Positions 31,290 to 38,888 of a stretch of 64,000 nt of DNA are shown here, piece by piece. The stretch comes from Bordetella pertussis 18323. GTDB lineage: Bacteria > Pseudomonadota > Gammaproteobacteria > Burkholderiales > Burkholderiaceae_B. How positions within the stretch are numbered: position 1 is the stretch's first letter; every line of letters starts with the position of its first letter. The notes under the pieces were generated by a model, which searched no databases, was not told the origin of the DNA, and saw nothing but the letters and a program-made list of their open reading frames with translations. Location of the stretch: assembly GCF_000306945.1 (NCBI RefSeq), contig NC_018518.1:1116001-1180000 (forward strand), in the 5' to 3' direction. The position numbers and the translations under genes were made by a program.

Positions 31290-31450
31290 TCCGGTGGTGA
31301 TTAGCTATCACCACCGCGCGCCGATGACCGCGAGTTGGTGCCCAAAGCGAGGACTTTGTGGGACAGATAGCGGCTCGGCAGCGCACTGCTGGGCCGGCGA
31401 GACACTGGACGGTATCGTAGGGCGAGGACCCTGTATGTACAAGGCAAGTG
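31290..31450 (+). ncRNA. Putative bridge RNA of IS1663
   Basis: Three stem-loops precede the transposase gene. (1) A 10-bp 5' hairpin CGGTGGTGAT/ATCACCACCG (31292-31316). (2) A target loop closed by CCGC/GCGG (31328-31331, 31370-31373). It contains GGTGCC (31337-31342), equal to the left target 31272-31277, then hairpin CAAAG-CGAGGA-CTTTG, then GGGACAG (31360-31366), complementary to the core plus right target CTGTCCC (32489-32495). (3) A donor loop closed by CACT/AGTG (31403-31406, 31447-31450). It contains GACGGTATC (31408-31416), equal to the right end of the element at 32481-32489, then hairpin AGGG-CGAGGA-CCCT, then TACAAG (31438-31443), complementary to the left junction CTTGTA (31277-31282). 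This matches the IS621 bridge-RNA layout. Transcription is not shown. Confidence 0.85.
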
Positions 31451-32473
31451 GGCGCAGTGGCTGACAGCAGTTTGTTATCTGCAGGAGGCCAAGTCCATGT
31501 TTTCATAGGTATTGATGTATCAAAGGCCAAGCTGGATTGCACGTTGCTGACGGCTGAGGCTGACAAGCATAAGACCAAGGTGGTGGTCAACACCGCCGCG
31601 GGCGTACAAGCCCTGCTGGCGTGGTGCGCCAAACACGGCGCACAGCCGGCGCAGTTGCACGCCATCCTGGAGCCTACGGGTCTGTATCACGAGCAAGCGG
31701 CCACGGCGCTGCCCCAGGTCCGGGTCTCTTTGGTCAATCCCGCCCAGGCCCGGGACTTTGCCAAGGCCTTGGCGCTGCGCTCCAAAAATGATGCGCTCGA
31801 CAGCTACGTGCTGGCTCGCTATGGACAGACGCTGAGCCCGGCGCTGTGGCACCCGGCGCCCTTGCATGCGCGTCAACTGCGCGCCTTGTTGACGCGACGC
31901 GAGGCGCTGAGCAAGGATCTGTTGCGTGAGCTCAATCGCAAAGAGAAGAGCCAGTTCAGCCCCTCGGCGCCCTTGGTCGATGGTTCCATCGACAAGGCCA
32001 TCGCGTTCTTGCGCGAACAGATCAAACAAATCGAGCGGGCGATCGATCAGCACATCGACAACCACCCCGACCTCAAGCAAGACTGCGAGCTGCTGAACTC
32101 CATCCCCGCCATCGGGCCTCAGGCCGGCAACGCCATCCTGGCCGTCATGCACAATCGGCATATCGACTCCGCCCAGAGCCTGGCCGCCTATCTCGGGGTG
32201 GTCCCTGTGCAGCGCCAATCCGGCAGCAGTCTGAACAGCTGCGCACGCCTGTCCAAAGCCGGCCCCTCCCAGGTGCGCGCCACGTTATACATGGCGGCCC
32301 TGGTTGGGACCCGCCACAACCCCCACATCCGCGCCCTTTACCAGCGCCTGCTCAAAGCAGGAAAAAGCAAAAAGGCCGCGCTGGGCGCGGCCATGAGAAA
32401 ACTGGTGCATCTGTGCTTCGGGGTCCTCAAAAACCGCATCCCCTACCAGCCCAATTACGCCATGAACGGTTGA
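31448..32473 (+). CDS. IS110-family transposase (IS1663 type)
   Basis: A serine/DEDD recombinase of 341 aa. The RuvC-like N-terminal domain has Asp in VFIGIDVSK, Glu in AILEPTGLYH, and the Asp pair in KNDALDSYVLARY; a coiled region follows. The Tnp20 domain has LLNSIPAIGPQAGNAILA and the putative catalytic serine region QRQSGSSLNSCARLSKAGPSQVRATLYMAAL. The start is uncertain: GTG 31448 is the longest, GTG 31457 and TTG near 31469 are alternatives, and the ATG at 31497 next to the AGGAGG is out of frame. It appears intact. Confidence 0.9.
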   Translation: MGAVADSSLLSAGGQVHVFIGIDVSKAKLDCTLLTAEADKHKTKVVVNTAAGVQALLAWCAKHGAQPAQLHAILEPTGLYHEQAATALPQVRVSLVNPAQARDFAKALALRSKNDALDSYVLARYGQTLSPALWHPAPLHARQLRALLTRREALSKDLLRELNRKEKSQFSPSAPLVDGSIDKAIAFLREQIKQIERAIDQHIDNHPDLKQDCELLNSIPAIGPQAGNAILAVMHNRHIDSAQSLAAYLGVVPVQRQSGSSLNSCARLSKAGPSQVRATLYMAALVGTRHNPHIRALYQRLLKAGKSKKAALGAAMRKLVHLCFGVLKNRIPYQPNYAMNG

Positions 32474-32490
32474 CTGCCAAGACGGTATCT

Positions 32491-32638
32491 GTCCCCGCGG
32501 GGACAGGCACCGCAGGGAGTCGGCGGGTGCCCCCTGCCGGGGCAGACAGGTGTCGCCGGGTGCCTGTCCCTGGGGGGACAGGCACTGCAGGGACTCGCCG
32601 GGTGCCAGTCCCCCTGCGGGGACAGGCACCCGAAGGGG
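32491..32638. repeat. Palindromic repeats right of IS1663, 3' of fliR
   Basis: The remaining half of the target unit (to 32511) is followed by further units: GGTGCCTGTCCC at 32559-32570 and, on the minus strand, at 32619-32630 (GGTGCCAGTCCCCC…GGGGACAGGCACC). The hairpin nearest fliR could end fliR transcription. No gene is present. Confidence 0.75.
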
Positions 32639-33427
32639 TTATTTGCCCGCCAGGCCGTTGGCGACGTTGTTCATGGTGTTCAGGCCCTGTTCGAACAGGC
32701 GCTCGAGGAAGGGGCCGGAATGCGGCAGCACGATGGCCAGCAGCACGAGGCCGACGATGAGGCTGACGGGAAAGCCGATGGCGAACACCGACAGCTGCGG
32801 CGCGGCGCGGTTGAGGATGCCCATGGCCAGGTTGATGGTCAGCAGGGCGCAGATCAGCGGCAGCGCCAGCAGCAGGCCGGAGACGAAGATGGTCGTGCCC
32901 CATTCGGCCAGGATGCCCCAGCCGTTGCGGTCCAGCACGCCGACCGCGACCGGCAGCGTATCGAAGCTGCGCACCAGCGCGCCGAGCACCAGCAGGTGGC
33001 CGTCCAGCGCCAGGAAGACCAGCATCGCGACGATATTGAACAGCCGCGAGAGCACCGCGGTGTTGGCGCCGGTGGCGGGGTCGAAGAACGACGCGAACGA
33101 CAGGCCCATCTGCAGGCCGACGAATTCGCCCGCGGTCTGCACCGCAGCGAACACCACCCGCATGGACAGTCCCAGCGCGATGCCGATGAGTACCTGCTGG
33201 CTCAGCAGGAACAGCCCGGCGTACGAACTGGGCGGGACGGCAGGCATGGGGCCGATCGCCGGCGCCACGGCGATCGTCAGCATGAAGGCCAGGCCGATCT
33301 TCACGCGCGTGGGTATGGTGGACTCGGAAAACAGCGGCGCGGCGCCGACCAGGGCCAGGATGCGCACGAACGGCCACAGGAACTGGGCCAGCCAGCCGTT
33401 GAGCTGTTCCATGGTGAACGCAATCAT
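32639..33427 (-). CDS. fliR: Flagellar export apparatus protein FliR
   Basis: A 262-aa inner-membrane protein with about six helices, part of the FliPQR export gate of the flagellar type III system. Family features include the N-terminal WLAQFLWPFVRILALVGAAPLFSESTIPTRVKIGLAFMLT and RAAPQLSVFAIGFPVSLIVGL. The frame is intact. It is the last gene of the fliLMNOPQR run, 22 nt after fliQ. ATG 33427 gives MIAFTMEQL; ATG 33412 is also possible. Confidence 0.94.
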   Translation of the reverse strand: MIAFTMEQLNGWLAQFLWPFVRILALVGAAPLFSESTIPTRVKIGLAFMLTIAVAPAIGPMPAVPPSSYAGLFLLSQQVLIGIALGLSMRVVFAAVQTAGEFVGLQMGLSFASFFDPATGANTAVLSRLFNIVAMLVFLALDGHLLVLGALVRSFDTLPVAVGVLDRNGWGILAEWGTTIFVSGLLLALPLICALLTINLAMGILNRAAPQLSVFAIGFPVSLIVGLVLLAIVLPHSGPFLERLFEQGLNTMNNVANGLAGK

Positions 33428-33449
33428 GGCGCGGCGCGGCCAGGCGCGT

Positions 33450-33719
33450 TCAGGACACCAGCATCGGGATCTGGCCGATCAGCTGGCGGATGTAGTCGGT
33501 CAGCAGGCCCAGCAGCCAAGGGCCCAGCAGCACCAGGGTGCCGCACATGGCCAGCAGCTTGGGGATGAACGACAGCGTCATCTCGTTGATCTGCGTGGCG
33601 GCCTGGAAGATGCTGATGACCAGGCCGACGATGAGCGTGACCAGCAGCAGCGGTCCGGCCAGCGCCAGGGCGACCTTGAGCGCCTGGTAGGTCATCGACA
33701 TCACGGTTTCGGCGGTCAT
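33450..33719 (-). CDS. fliQ: Flagellar export apparatus protein FliQ
   Basis: An 89-aa protein with two membrane helices: MTAETVMSMTYQALKVALALAGPLLLVTLIVGLVISIFQAATQINEMTLSFIPKLLAM. The INEMTLSFIPK segment is the FliQ signature. It forms the export gate with FliP and FliR. Length is normal and the gene lies 16 nt after fliP. Confidence 0.95.
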   Translation of the reverse strand: MTAETVMSMTYQALKVALALAGPLLLVTLIVGLVISIFQAATQINEMTLSFIPKLLAMCGTLVLLGPWLLGLLTDYIRQLIGQIPMLVS

Positions 33720-33735
33720 GGCGGCCTCCCTCGCG

Positions 33736-34527
33736 CTATTGGTAGAAGCTCTGGGCCAGCGAGCCGAGCAGCAGGTGCCAGCCGTCGGCCAGCACGAACA
33801 GCATCAGCTTGAACGGCAGCGCCACCGTGACCGGCGGCACCATCATCATGCCCAGCGCCATCAGGACGCTGGCGACCACCAGGTCGATGATGAGAAAGGG
33901 AATGAAGATGGTAAAGCCGATCTGGAACGCCGTCTTCAGTTCGCTGGTGATGAAGGCCGGGATCAGGATGCGCATCGGCACCTGGGACGGGTCTTCCATG
34001 GCCGGCAGGTTGGCCAGGTTGGCGAACAGGGTGAGGTCGTTCTCGCGGGTCTGGTGCAGCATGAAGTTGTGCAGGGGCGCGCCGGCGCGCTCGACCGCGG
34101 TTTCGAACGGAATGCTGCCCGCGGCCAGCGGCTGGTAGGCGTCGGTGTAGATTTTGTCGAACACCGGCGACATGGTGTAGAAAGTCAGGAACAGCGCCAG
34201 CCCGATCAGCACGTGGTTGGGCGGCGACATCGCGGTGCCCATGGCGCTGCGCAGCAGCCCCAGCACGATGATGATGCGCGTGAAGCCGGTCATCATCAGC
34301 AGCGCCGCGGGCAGGAACGACAGCGAGGTCATCAGCAGCAGGGTCTGCATGCTGAGCGAGTAGGTCTCCGAGCCATTCGGCCCGGGCGTGGCGGTCAGGG
34401 CCGGCAGGGTGGCCTGCGCCAGCGCGCCGCTCGGCCACAGCGCGGCGGCGGCCACGGCGACGGCAGCCATGGCGGGCCACCAGGGCGCGCGCGGGCGCGT
34501 GTCGGAAAAACGGAAGCTGATGCTCAT
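33736..34527 (-). CDS. fliP: Flagellar export apparatus protein FliP
   Basis: A 263-aa FliP with a cleavable signal peptide (ending WPSGALAQA) and the conserved [51 protein letters not shown] and [22 protein letters not shown] blocks. Five FliP subunits build the gate. I use ATG 34527 (MSISFRF); a TTG at 34536 would add three residues. It is in the operon between fliO and fliQ. Confidence 0.95.
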   Translation of the reverse strand: MSISFRFSDTRPRAPWWPAMAAVAVAAAALWPSGALAQATLPALTATPGPNGSETYSLSMQTLLLMTSLSFLPAALLMMTGFTRIIIVLGLLRSAMGTAMSPPNHVLIGLALFLTFYTMSPVFDKIYTDAYQPLAAGSIPFETAVERAGAPLHNFMLHQTRENDLTLFANLANLPAMEDPSQVPMRILIPAFITSELKTAFQIGFTIFIPFLIIDLVVASVLMALGMMMVPPVTVALPFKLMLFVLADGWHLLLGSLAQSFYQ

Positions 34528-34538
34528 GACGGGCAAGC

Positions 34539-34880
34539 CTAGGGCCTGTCTACTCGATGGCCGCGCTGCAGCGCCTGGCCCAGTTTGGCGGCAAAGGTGC
34601 CGGCCGCGGCCGGCGAAGGGTCGGGCAGCTGGCCGGCCGGCAGGGTGTGTAGGGTGGTCAACTGGTTGGGCGTGACGCCCAGCACCAGCCAGGTGCCTTC
34701 GATTTCGAGCACCACCACGCGTTGGCGCGGACCCAGGCTCATGCCGCCGACCTGGCGCAGCAAGGCGCCGCCGTGGCGCTGGATCAGGCCCGAGCGCCGC
34801 GCCAGCCAGGCCGAAACCAGGATGGCGGCGATCACCAGCGCCAGGCCGATGACAACGCGCAGGACGGCGGATTCGGTCAT
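34539..34880 (-). CDS. fliO: Flagellar biosynthesis protein FliO
   Basis: A 113-aa single-pass membrane protein ([25 protein letters not shown]) with a short cytoplasmic domain of the FliO/YgiM pattern ([36 protein letters not shown]). FliO helps assemble the FliP ring. It is recognised by motif and by position between fliN and fliP. Its stop lies 11 nt before the chosen fliP ATG. Confidence 0.9.
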   Translation of the reverse strand: MTESAVLRVVIGLALVIAAILVSAWLARRSGLIQRHGGALLRQVGGMSLGPRQRVVVLEIEGTWLVLGVTPNQLTTLHTLPAGQLPDPSPAAAGTFAAKLGQALQRGHRVDRP

Positions 34881-34890
34881 GAAGCGGCTT

Positions 34891-35391
34891 TTAGCGGCGA
34901 CTGTTCAAGCGGTTGATGCGCTCGGACGGCGTGATGATGTCCGTCAGGCGGATTCCGTACTTGTCGTCCACCACGACCACTTCGCCCTGGGCGATCAGGT
35001 AGCCGTTGACGAAGATGTCCATCGGTTCGCCGGCCAGGCCGTCCAGTTCCACGACCGAGCCCTGGCCCAGTTGCAGCAGGTTCTTGATGGTCAGGCGCGT
35101 GCGGCCCAGCTCCACCGTCATCTGCACCGGCACGTCCATGATCAGGTCGATGTCGGTGCCCTGGCCGGTCTCCTTGGTGGCCAGCGGCTTGAAGACGGAC
35201 TGCGCGGCGGCGGCCGGCGCGGCGTTCTGCTCGGCCAGGGCGTCGGCCCAGTCGTCCTGCGGCTTGAGGCCGTCGGCCTGGGTGGGTGCGGCGGCGCGGT
35301 TCTGTTCGGCGAGCGCATCGGCCCAGTCGTCCGCCGCCGGGGCGGGCGCGCCGGCGCCGGTCTGGTCGGGCCGCTCGTTCGTATCAGTCAT
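34891..35391 (-). CDS. fliN: Flagellar motor switch protein FliN
   Basis: A 166-aa protein with a long Ala/Asp-rich N-terminal region that contains a near repeat (DDWADALAEQNRAA… then QDDWADALAEQNAAPA). The SpoA/C-ring domain follows: MDVPVQMTVELGRTRLTIKNLLQLGQGSVVELDGLAGEPMDIFVNGYLIAQGEVVVVDDKYGIRLTDII. It forms the C-ring with FliM and FliG and docks FliH. Its start overlaps the fliM stop by 8 nt (translational coupling). Confidence 0.96.
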   Translation of the reverse strand: MTDTNERPDQTGAGAPAPAADDWADALAEQNRAAAPTQADGLKPQDDWADALAEQNAAPAAAAQSVFKPLATKETGQGTDIDLIMDVPVQMTVELGRTRLTIKNLLQLGQGSVVELDGLAGEPMDIFVNGYLIAQGEVVVVDDKYGIRLTDIITPSERINRLNSRR

Positions 35392-36394
35392 GGTCGGGGG
35401 CCTCGTTGGAATCGGTATCGTCGTAATTGATCAGGTTTTGCACGCGCAGCGCGTATCGGCCGTTGAAGACGCCATAGCCGCACTCCATGAGCGGCACGCC
35501 GTCGACGTGGGCGGTAACGGTCTCGGGCACGGCGATCGGCAGCACGTCGCCGGTCTTCATGCGCATCAGCTCGCCGATGCTCGAAGGGATGTGGCCGAAT
35601 TCCGCCACCAGGTCGATGTCGGCGCTGCGCACCTGGCGCTGCAGCTGCTGCGCCCAGCGCTGGTCGACTTCCTCGAGCGCGGTGTCCTGCAGCGGGCGCG
35701 TCAGCAGGTCGCGCACCGGTTCGATCATCGAGTAGGGCAGGCAGATATTCAGGTCGCCGCCGGTCGCACCGAATTCGATGTGAAAGGGCGACACCACCAC
35801 CACTTCGTTGTTGCCGGTGATGCTGGCGAACTTGGTGTGCATTTCCGAGCGCACGTACTCGAACTCGATCGGGTAGACCGGGTCCCAGGATTTGCCGTAG
35901 CTCTCCAGCGTCAGGTTGAGCAGGCGGCGGATGATGCGCTGCTCGGTCGTGGTGAAGTCGCGGCCTTCCACGCGGGTGTGATAGCGGCCGTCGCCGCCGA
36001 ACAGGCTGTCGATCACCAGGAACACCAGGTTCGGGTCGTAGGTGAACAGGGCGGTGCCGCGCAGCGGCTTCATCTGAATCATGTTCAGATTGCTGGGCAC
36101 CGGCAGGTTGCGCTCGAAATCGGCGTACTTCAGGATCTTGATGGCGCCGACGGTGATGTCGGCGTTGCGGCGCATAAAGTTCAGCAGCACGTTGCGCATG
36201 TGGCGCGCGAAACGCTCGTTGATGAGCTCCAGCGTCTGCATGCGCCGGCGCACCACGCGTTCGGGCGAGCTGAGGTCGTAGGCGCGCGGGGCGCCGGCCT
36301 CGTCGCCGGCCGGCTGCTTCTCGTCGCTTTCGCCGGTGACTCCGGCCAGCAGCGCGTCGACTTCGTCCTGCGAAAGAAAAGCCTCGTAGGCCAT
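35384..36394 (-). CDS. fliM: Flagellar motor switch protein FliM
   Basis: A 336-aa switch protein. The N-terminal CheY-P binding peptide LSQDEVDALLAGV is present, then the middle CheC-like domain (MRNVLLNFMRRNADITVGAIKILKYADFERNLPVPSNLNMIQMKPLRGTALFTYDPNLVF) and the SpoA C-terminal domain. All parts are of normal length. It lies 2 nt after fliL and overlaps fliN by 8 nt. Confidence 0.96.
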   Translation of the reverse strand: MAYEAFLSQDEVDALLAGVTGESDEKQPAGDEAGAPRAYDLSSPERVVRRRMQTLELINERFARHMRNVLLNFMRRNADITVGAIKILKYADFERNLPVPSNLNMIQMKPLRGTALFTYDPNLVFLVIDSLFGGDGRYHTRVEGRDFTTTEQRIIRRLLNLTLESYGKSWDPVYPIEFEYVRSEMHTKFASITGNNEVVVVSPFHIEFGATGGDLNICLPYSMIEPVRDLLTRPLQDTALEEVDQRWAQQLQRQVRSADIDLVAEFGHIPSSIGELMRMKTGDVLPIAVPETVTAHVDGVPLMECGYGVFNGRYALRVQNLINYDDTDSNEAPDHD

Positions 36395-36396
36395 GC

Positions 36397-36969
36397 TTAT
36401 TGCACCACGAATGCCGTGAACAGCGCGTCGGTCACGTACTGGCCGTCAGGCAGCGGCGAGAACGGGCGTTTCACTGCCTCGGTGATGGCGTGCGCCATCT
36501 CGGTCTTGCCCTGCAGCGTCTGGACCGCCTGCGGCGATTGCGAGGACAGCACCATCAGGATGCGGCTGCGCACCTCGGGCATGTACTTCTCGATGCGCTG
36601 GCGCGTCTGCTCGTCGCTGACGCGCAGCGTGATCCCGACGTGCAGGATGCGCTCGCTGTCGGCGTTCTGCAGCGTGACGGTGAACGCTTCCAGCGGGATG
36701 AAGATCGGCGCGGGCACCACCGGCGGCGTCGCCGGCGGCGCGACGAACTGCATGGGCGTCGCTTGCGGCTGGCCCACGCCCAGTTGCACGGGCACGGCCA
36801 CCGGCGGCTGCATGCGCTTCATGAAGTACCACGTGCCGGCCACGCTGGCGGCGACCACCAGGGCCAGGACCAGCAGCATGAGCAGCGGGCGAAGCAGCCG
36901 GCCGGCGCCGCCCGGGCGCAGGGGAAGGGTCGTGCGCGGCGGCATGGTGGAAGTTTTGGTCGTTGCCAT
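36397..36969 (-). CDS. fliL: Flagellar basal body-associated protein FliL
   Basis: A 190-aa single-pass membrane protein. Its N-terminal segment LLMLLVLALVVAASVAGTWYFMKRM is followed by a Pro/Ala/Val linker and the FliL domain (LEAFTVTLQNADSERILHVGITLRVSD, EVRSRILMVLSSQSPQAV). FliL surrounds the stator in related systems. It is the first gene of the fliLMNOPQR run, with 141 bp to fliK. I see no clear sigma-28 promoter there. Confidence 0.93.
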   Translation of the reverse strand: MATTKTSTMPPRTTLPLRPGGAGRLLRPLLMLLVLALVVAASVAGTWYFMKRMQPPVAVPVQLGVGQPQATPMQFVAPPATPPVVPAPIFIPLEAFTVTLQNADSERILHVGITLRVSDEQTRQRIEKYMPEVRSRILMVLSSQSPQAVQTLQGKTEMAHAITEAVKRPFSPLPDGQYVTDALFTAFVVQ

Positions 36970-37110
36970 CTCGATGTCGATGCGTAGTGCCGCTATGAAA
37001 CGGACTTTGATGGAATTAAGGCATTCTGCCGCAATTCACGCCCGCGCTGGCAGGCGAAAAACAGGGCGAAAGCCGGGTATCTCAAGCTATTGCTGCGCTG
37101 CGCGCGGCCC

Positions 37111-38412
37111 TCATGCGAAGGTGTCGACCAAGGCATCGGCGTTGCGCGCCGGCGTGGCGGCCACGATGACCGTCTCGCTGTCGGCGCCCGCGGCGCTGCC
37201 GCCCGACGCGCCGGCGCCGCGGCCTTGCTGCTCGGCAAAGCCCTGCTGCGCGGACTGGTCGCCGACACTGGTCTGGCCCAGCGAGATGCCGGCCTGCGCC
37301 AGCGCCTGCTGCAGTTGCGGCAAGGCGGCCTCGACCGCCTGGCGCACCGCCGCGTGGACGGAGACGAACGCGGCGCTGGCCACGCCTTCGTGCAGGTTGA
37401 TGCTGACCCGCAGGGGGCCCAGATCGGGCGGATCCAGGCGCAGTTCGGCCGTATGGTGGCCCTGGCGCGCATCGTGGCTGATGGTGACGAGCTGGCGGCC
37501 CAGCTCCTGGCCCCATTGGCTGGATCCCACCGGCGAGGCGACCTCCAGCCCCAGCGGCTGCGCGGCGGCGGGCAGGCTTGCGGGGGCCGGGTTGCCGACG
37601 GCCTGGCGCGCCGCAATGTGCGCCTGGGCCGCCGCGTGCAGGGCCGCGCCGTGTTCGGCCGCGGCCAGCGGTTGCGGCTGGGCCGGCGCGGTGGCAGGGG
37701 GCTCGGCCGCCTCGCCGCCGTCTTCCGGCGTGCCGCCGGTCGACGGCAGCGGGTGCGGCAGGCTGGGCGCGGCGGGCGGCGTTGCGGCGGTTTCGGCGGC
37801 CGGCGCGTTGGGCGCGCTGGCGGCCACGGCGACCTGGCCTGCAACGGCCGGTTGCGCGGCTTGCGGCAGGGCTGGCGGCATGGCCGGCGCGGTATCGGCG
37901 GGGGTGGCGCCGGCGGCGGCCGGCGCGGCGGGCGTGGCAGGCTGGCCGGCCAGCAGCGCCGCGTGGGCGGGTTGCCGGGCGGCGGCGCCTGCCGCCTGGG
38001 TGGCGGCCGCAACCTGGGCGTTGACGGCGGCGGCTTCGGCGGCGATCTCCAGGGCCTGCAGCGGCAGCGCGGGAGCCGGCGCGGCCTGCGCCGCCAGCGC
38101 GGCCAGCGTGGCGGCGTCGGCGGCCGTCTCGGCAGCGGGCTCCTGCTGGCCGTCCACCGGCAAGGCCGCGGTGTCGCCGGGATTGCCGGGTTTGCCGGCG
38201 CCGGCCGGGTTCTGGGTCGCGGGGCCTTGGGCCGGCGCGCCGGCCTGGCCGCCGGGCGCGGCAGGCGTGCCGGCTTCGCCGGGTTTGCCGCCTTGCTGGC
38301 GGGCCAGCACTTGCGAGAAGCTGGGACCCTTGCCGGCGGCGGCCGGGCCGCCTTGCGCGGCCGGACCCGGCGCAGGCGTCAGGGCGGGAATGGGCAGGGT
38401 AGCGGTCGTCAT
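37111..38412 (-). CDS. fliK: Flagellar hook-length control protein FliK
   Basis: A protein of about 433 aa with a very Ala/Pro/Gly-rich, low-complexity N-terminal two thirds (the molecular ruler). The C-terminal Flg_hook domain contains WGQELGRQLVTISHDARQGHHTAELRLDPPDLGPLRVSINLHEGVASAAFVSVHAAVRQAVEAALPQLQQAL. It is exported and switches substrate class through FlhB. ATG 38412 has AGGA 8 nt before it; ATG 38436 would add eight residues and lies 5 nt after the fliJ stop. A second, broken fliK-like gene lies at 45164. Confidence 0.9.
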   Translation of the reverse strand: MTTATLPIPALTPAPGPAAQGGPAAAGKGPSFSQVLARQQGGKPGEAGTPAAPGGQAGAPAQGPATQNPAGAGKPGNPGDTAALPVDGQQEPAAETAADAATLAALAAQAAPAPALPLQALEIAAEAAAVNAQVAAATQAAGAAARQPAHAALLAGQPATPAAPAAAGATPADTAPAMPPALPQAAQPAVAGQVAVAASAPNAPAAETAATPPAAPSLPHPLPSTGGTPEDGGEAAEPPATAPAQPQPLAAAEHGAALHAAAQAHIAARQAVGNPAPASLPAAAQPLGLEVASPVGSSQWGQELGRQLVTISHDARQGHHTAELRLDPPDLGPLRVSINLHEGVASAAFVSVHAAVRQAVEAALPQLQQALAQAGISLGQTSVGDQSAQQGFAEQQGRGAGASGGSAAGADSETVIVAATPARNADALVDTFA

Positions 38413-38441
38413 AGCGGCTGTCCTGTTACGGCTCATGGATA

Positions 38442-38888
38442 TCAGAAACCCGCCTGGCGGCGTACCAGTCGGGCGGAGTATTCATCGTTGACGCGTTGCT
38501 CGCGCCGCGCCTCGAGCAGGGCCTGGGTGCGCGATTCGCGCTGCGCCAGGGTGTCGAACGAATTCAGCTTGCGCTTTTGCTGCTGCCAGTTGAGGCGCCC
38601 GTCGTTCAGGTGCGCCTCGGCCCGGTGCAGGACATGGCGTTGCTGGCCGATGGCATCGTCCAGCGTGGCGATGAAGCGCTGGTAGTTATGGCAGTCGGCG
38701 GCCGACATGCCCGACTGCATGGCGGTCTGCATGCGTTGCAGATAGTCCTGGCGATAGTCCTGCAGCATGTTGAGCTGCTGCTCGGCGTTGTTGCGCTCGG
38801 CGCTCAGGCGGCCCAGTTCGCGGGCGGCCTCGTCGGTGCTGTCCTTGGCCAGGCCGATCAGCATGTCCAGTGGCAATTGGCTAGGCAT
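38442..38888 (-). CDS. fliJ: Flagellar export protein FliJ
   Basis: A 148-aa, almost wholly helical coiled-coil protein ([53 protein letters not shown]…[16 protein letters not shown]). It acts as the central stalk and chaperone-escort factor of the FliI ATPase. The start at 38888 overlaps the fliI stop by 8 nt, supporting that ATG over the longer open frame. Confidence 0.92.
   Translation of the reverse strand: MPSQLPLDMLIGLAKDSTDEAARELGRLSAERNNAEQQLNMLQDYRQDYLQRMQTAMQSGMSAADCHNYQRFIATLDDAIGQQRHVLHRAEAHLNDGRLNWQQQKRKLNSFDTLAQRESRTQALLEARREQRVNDEYSARLVRRQAGF

Larger units (their letters stand above)
31277..32490 (+). mobile_element. IS1663-type element (IS110 family)
   Basis: The element is bounded by a CT dinucleotide on each side (31277-31278 and 32489-32490). 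Removing it and one CT gives CGGGTGC-CT-GTCCCCGCGGGGACAGGCACC, a restored palindromic repeat identical in type to its neighbours. There are no terminal inverted repeats, as usual for IS110. It carries an upstream non-coding region with a bridge-RNA fold and a DEDD transposase. Element length is 1212 bp counting one core. The IS1663 name is recalled from B. pertussis annotation. Confidence 0.88.

Noticed and set aside
31290..31450. The IS1663 upstream hairpins as an ordinary terminator or attenuator
   Set aside because: There is no U tract, and the loops match both the element ends and the target flanks, which a terminator would not.
31497..31511. ATG 31497 with AGGAGG upstream as the IS1663 transposase start
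   Set aside because: It is out of frame with the transposase and meets TAG after three codons (M-F-S-stop).
35006..38491. A 1161-codon open frame on the plus strand across fliN to fliK
   Set aside because: It is antisense to well-recognised flagellar genes, is low-complexity Ala/Ser/Arg, and arises from high GC third-position bias.
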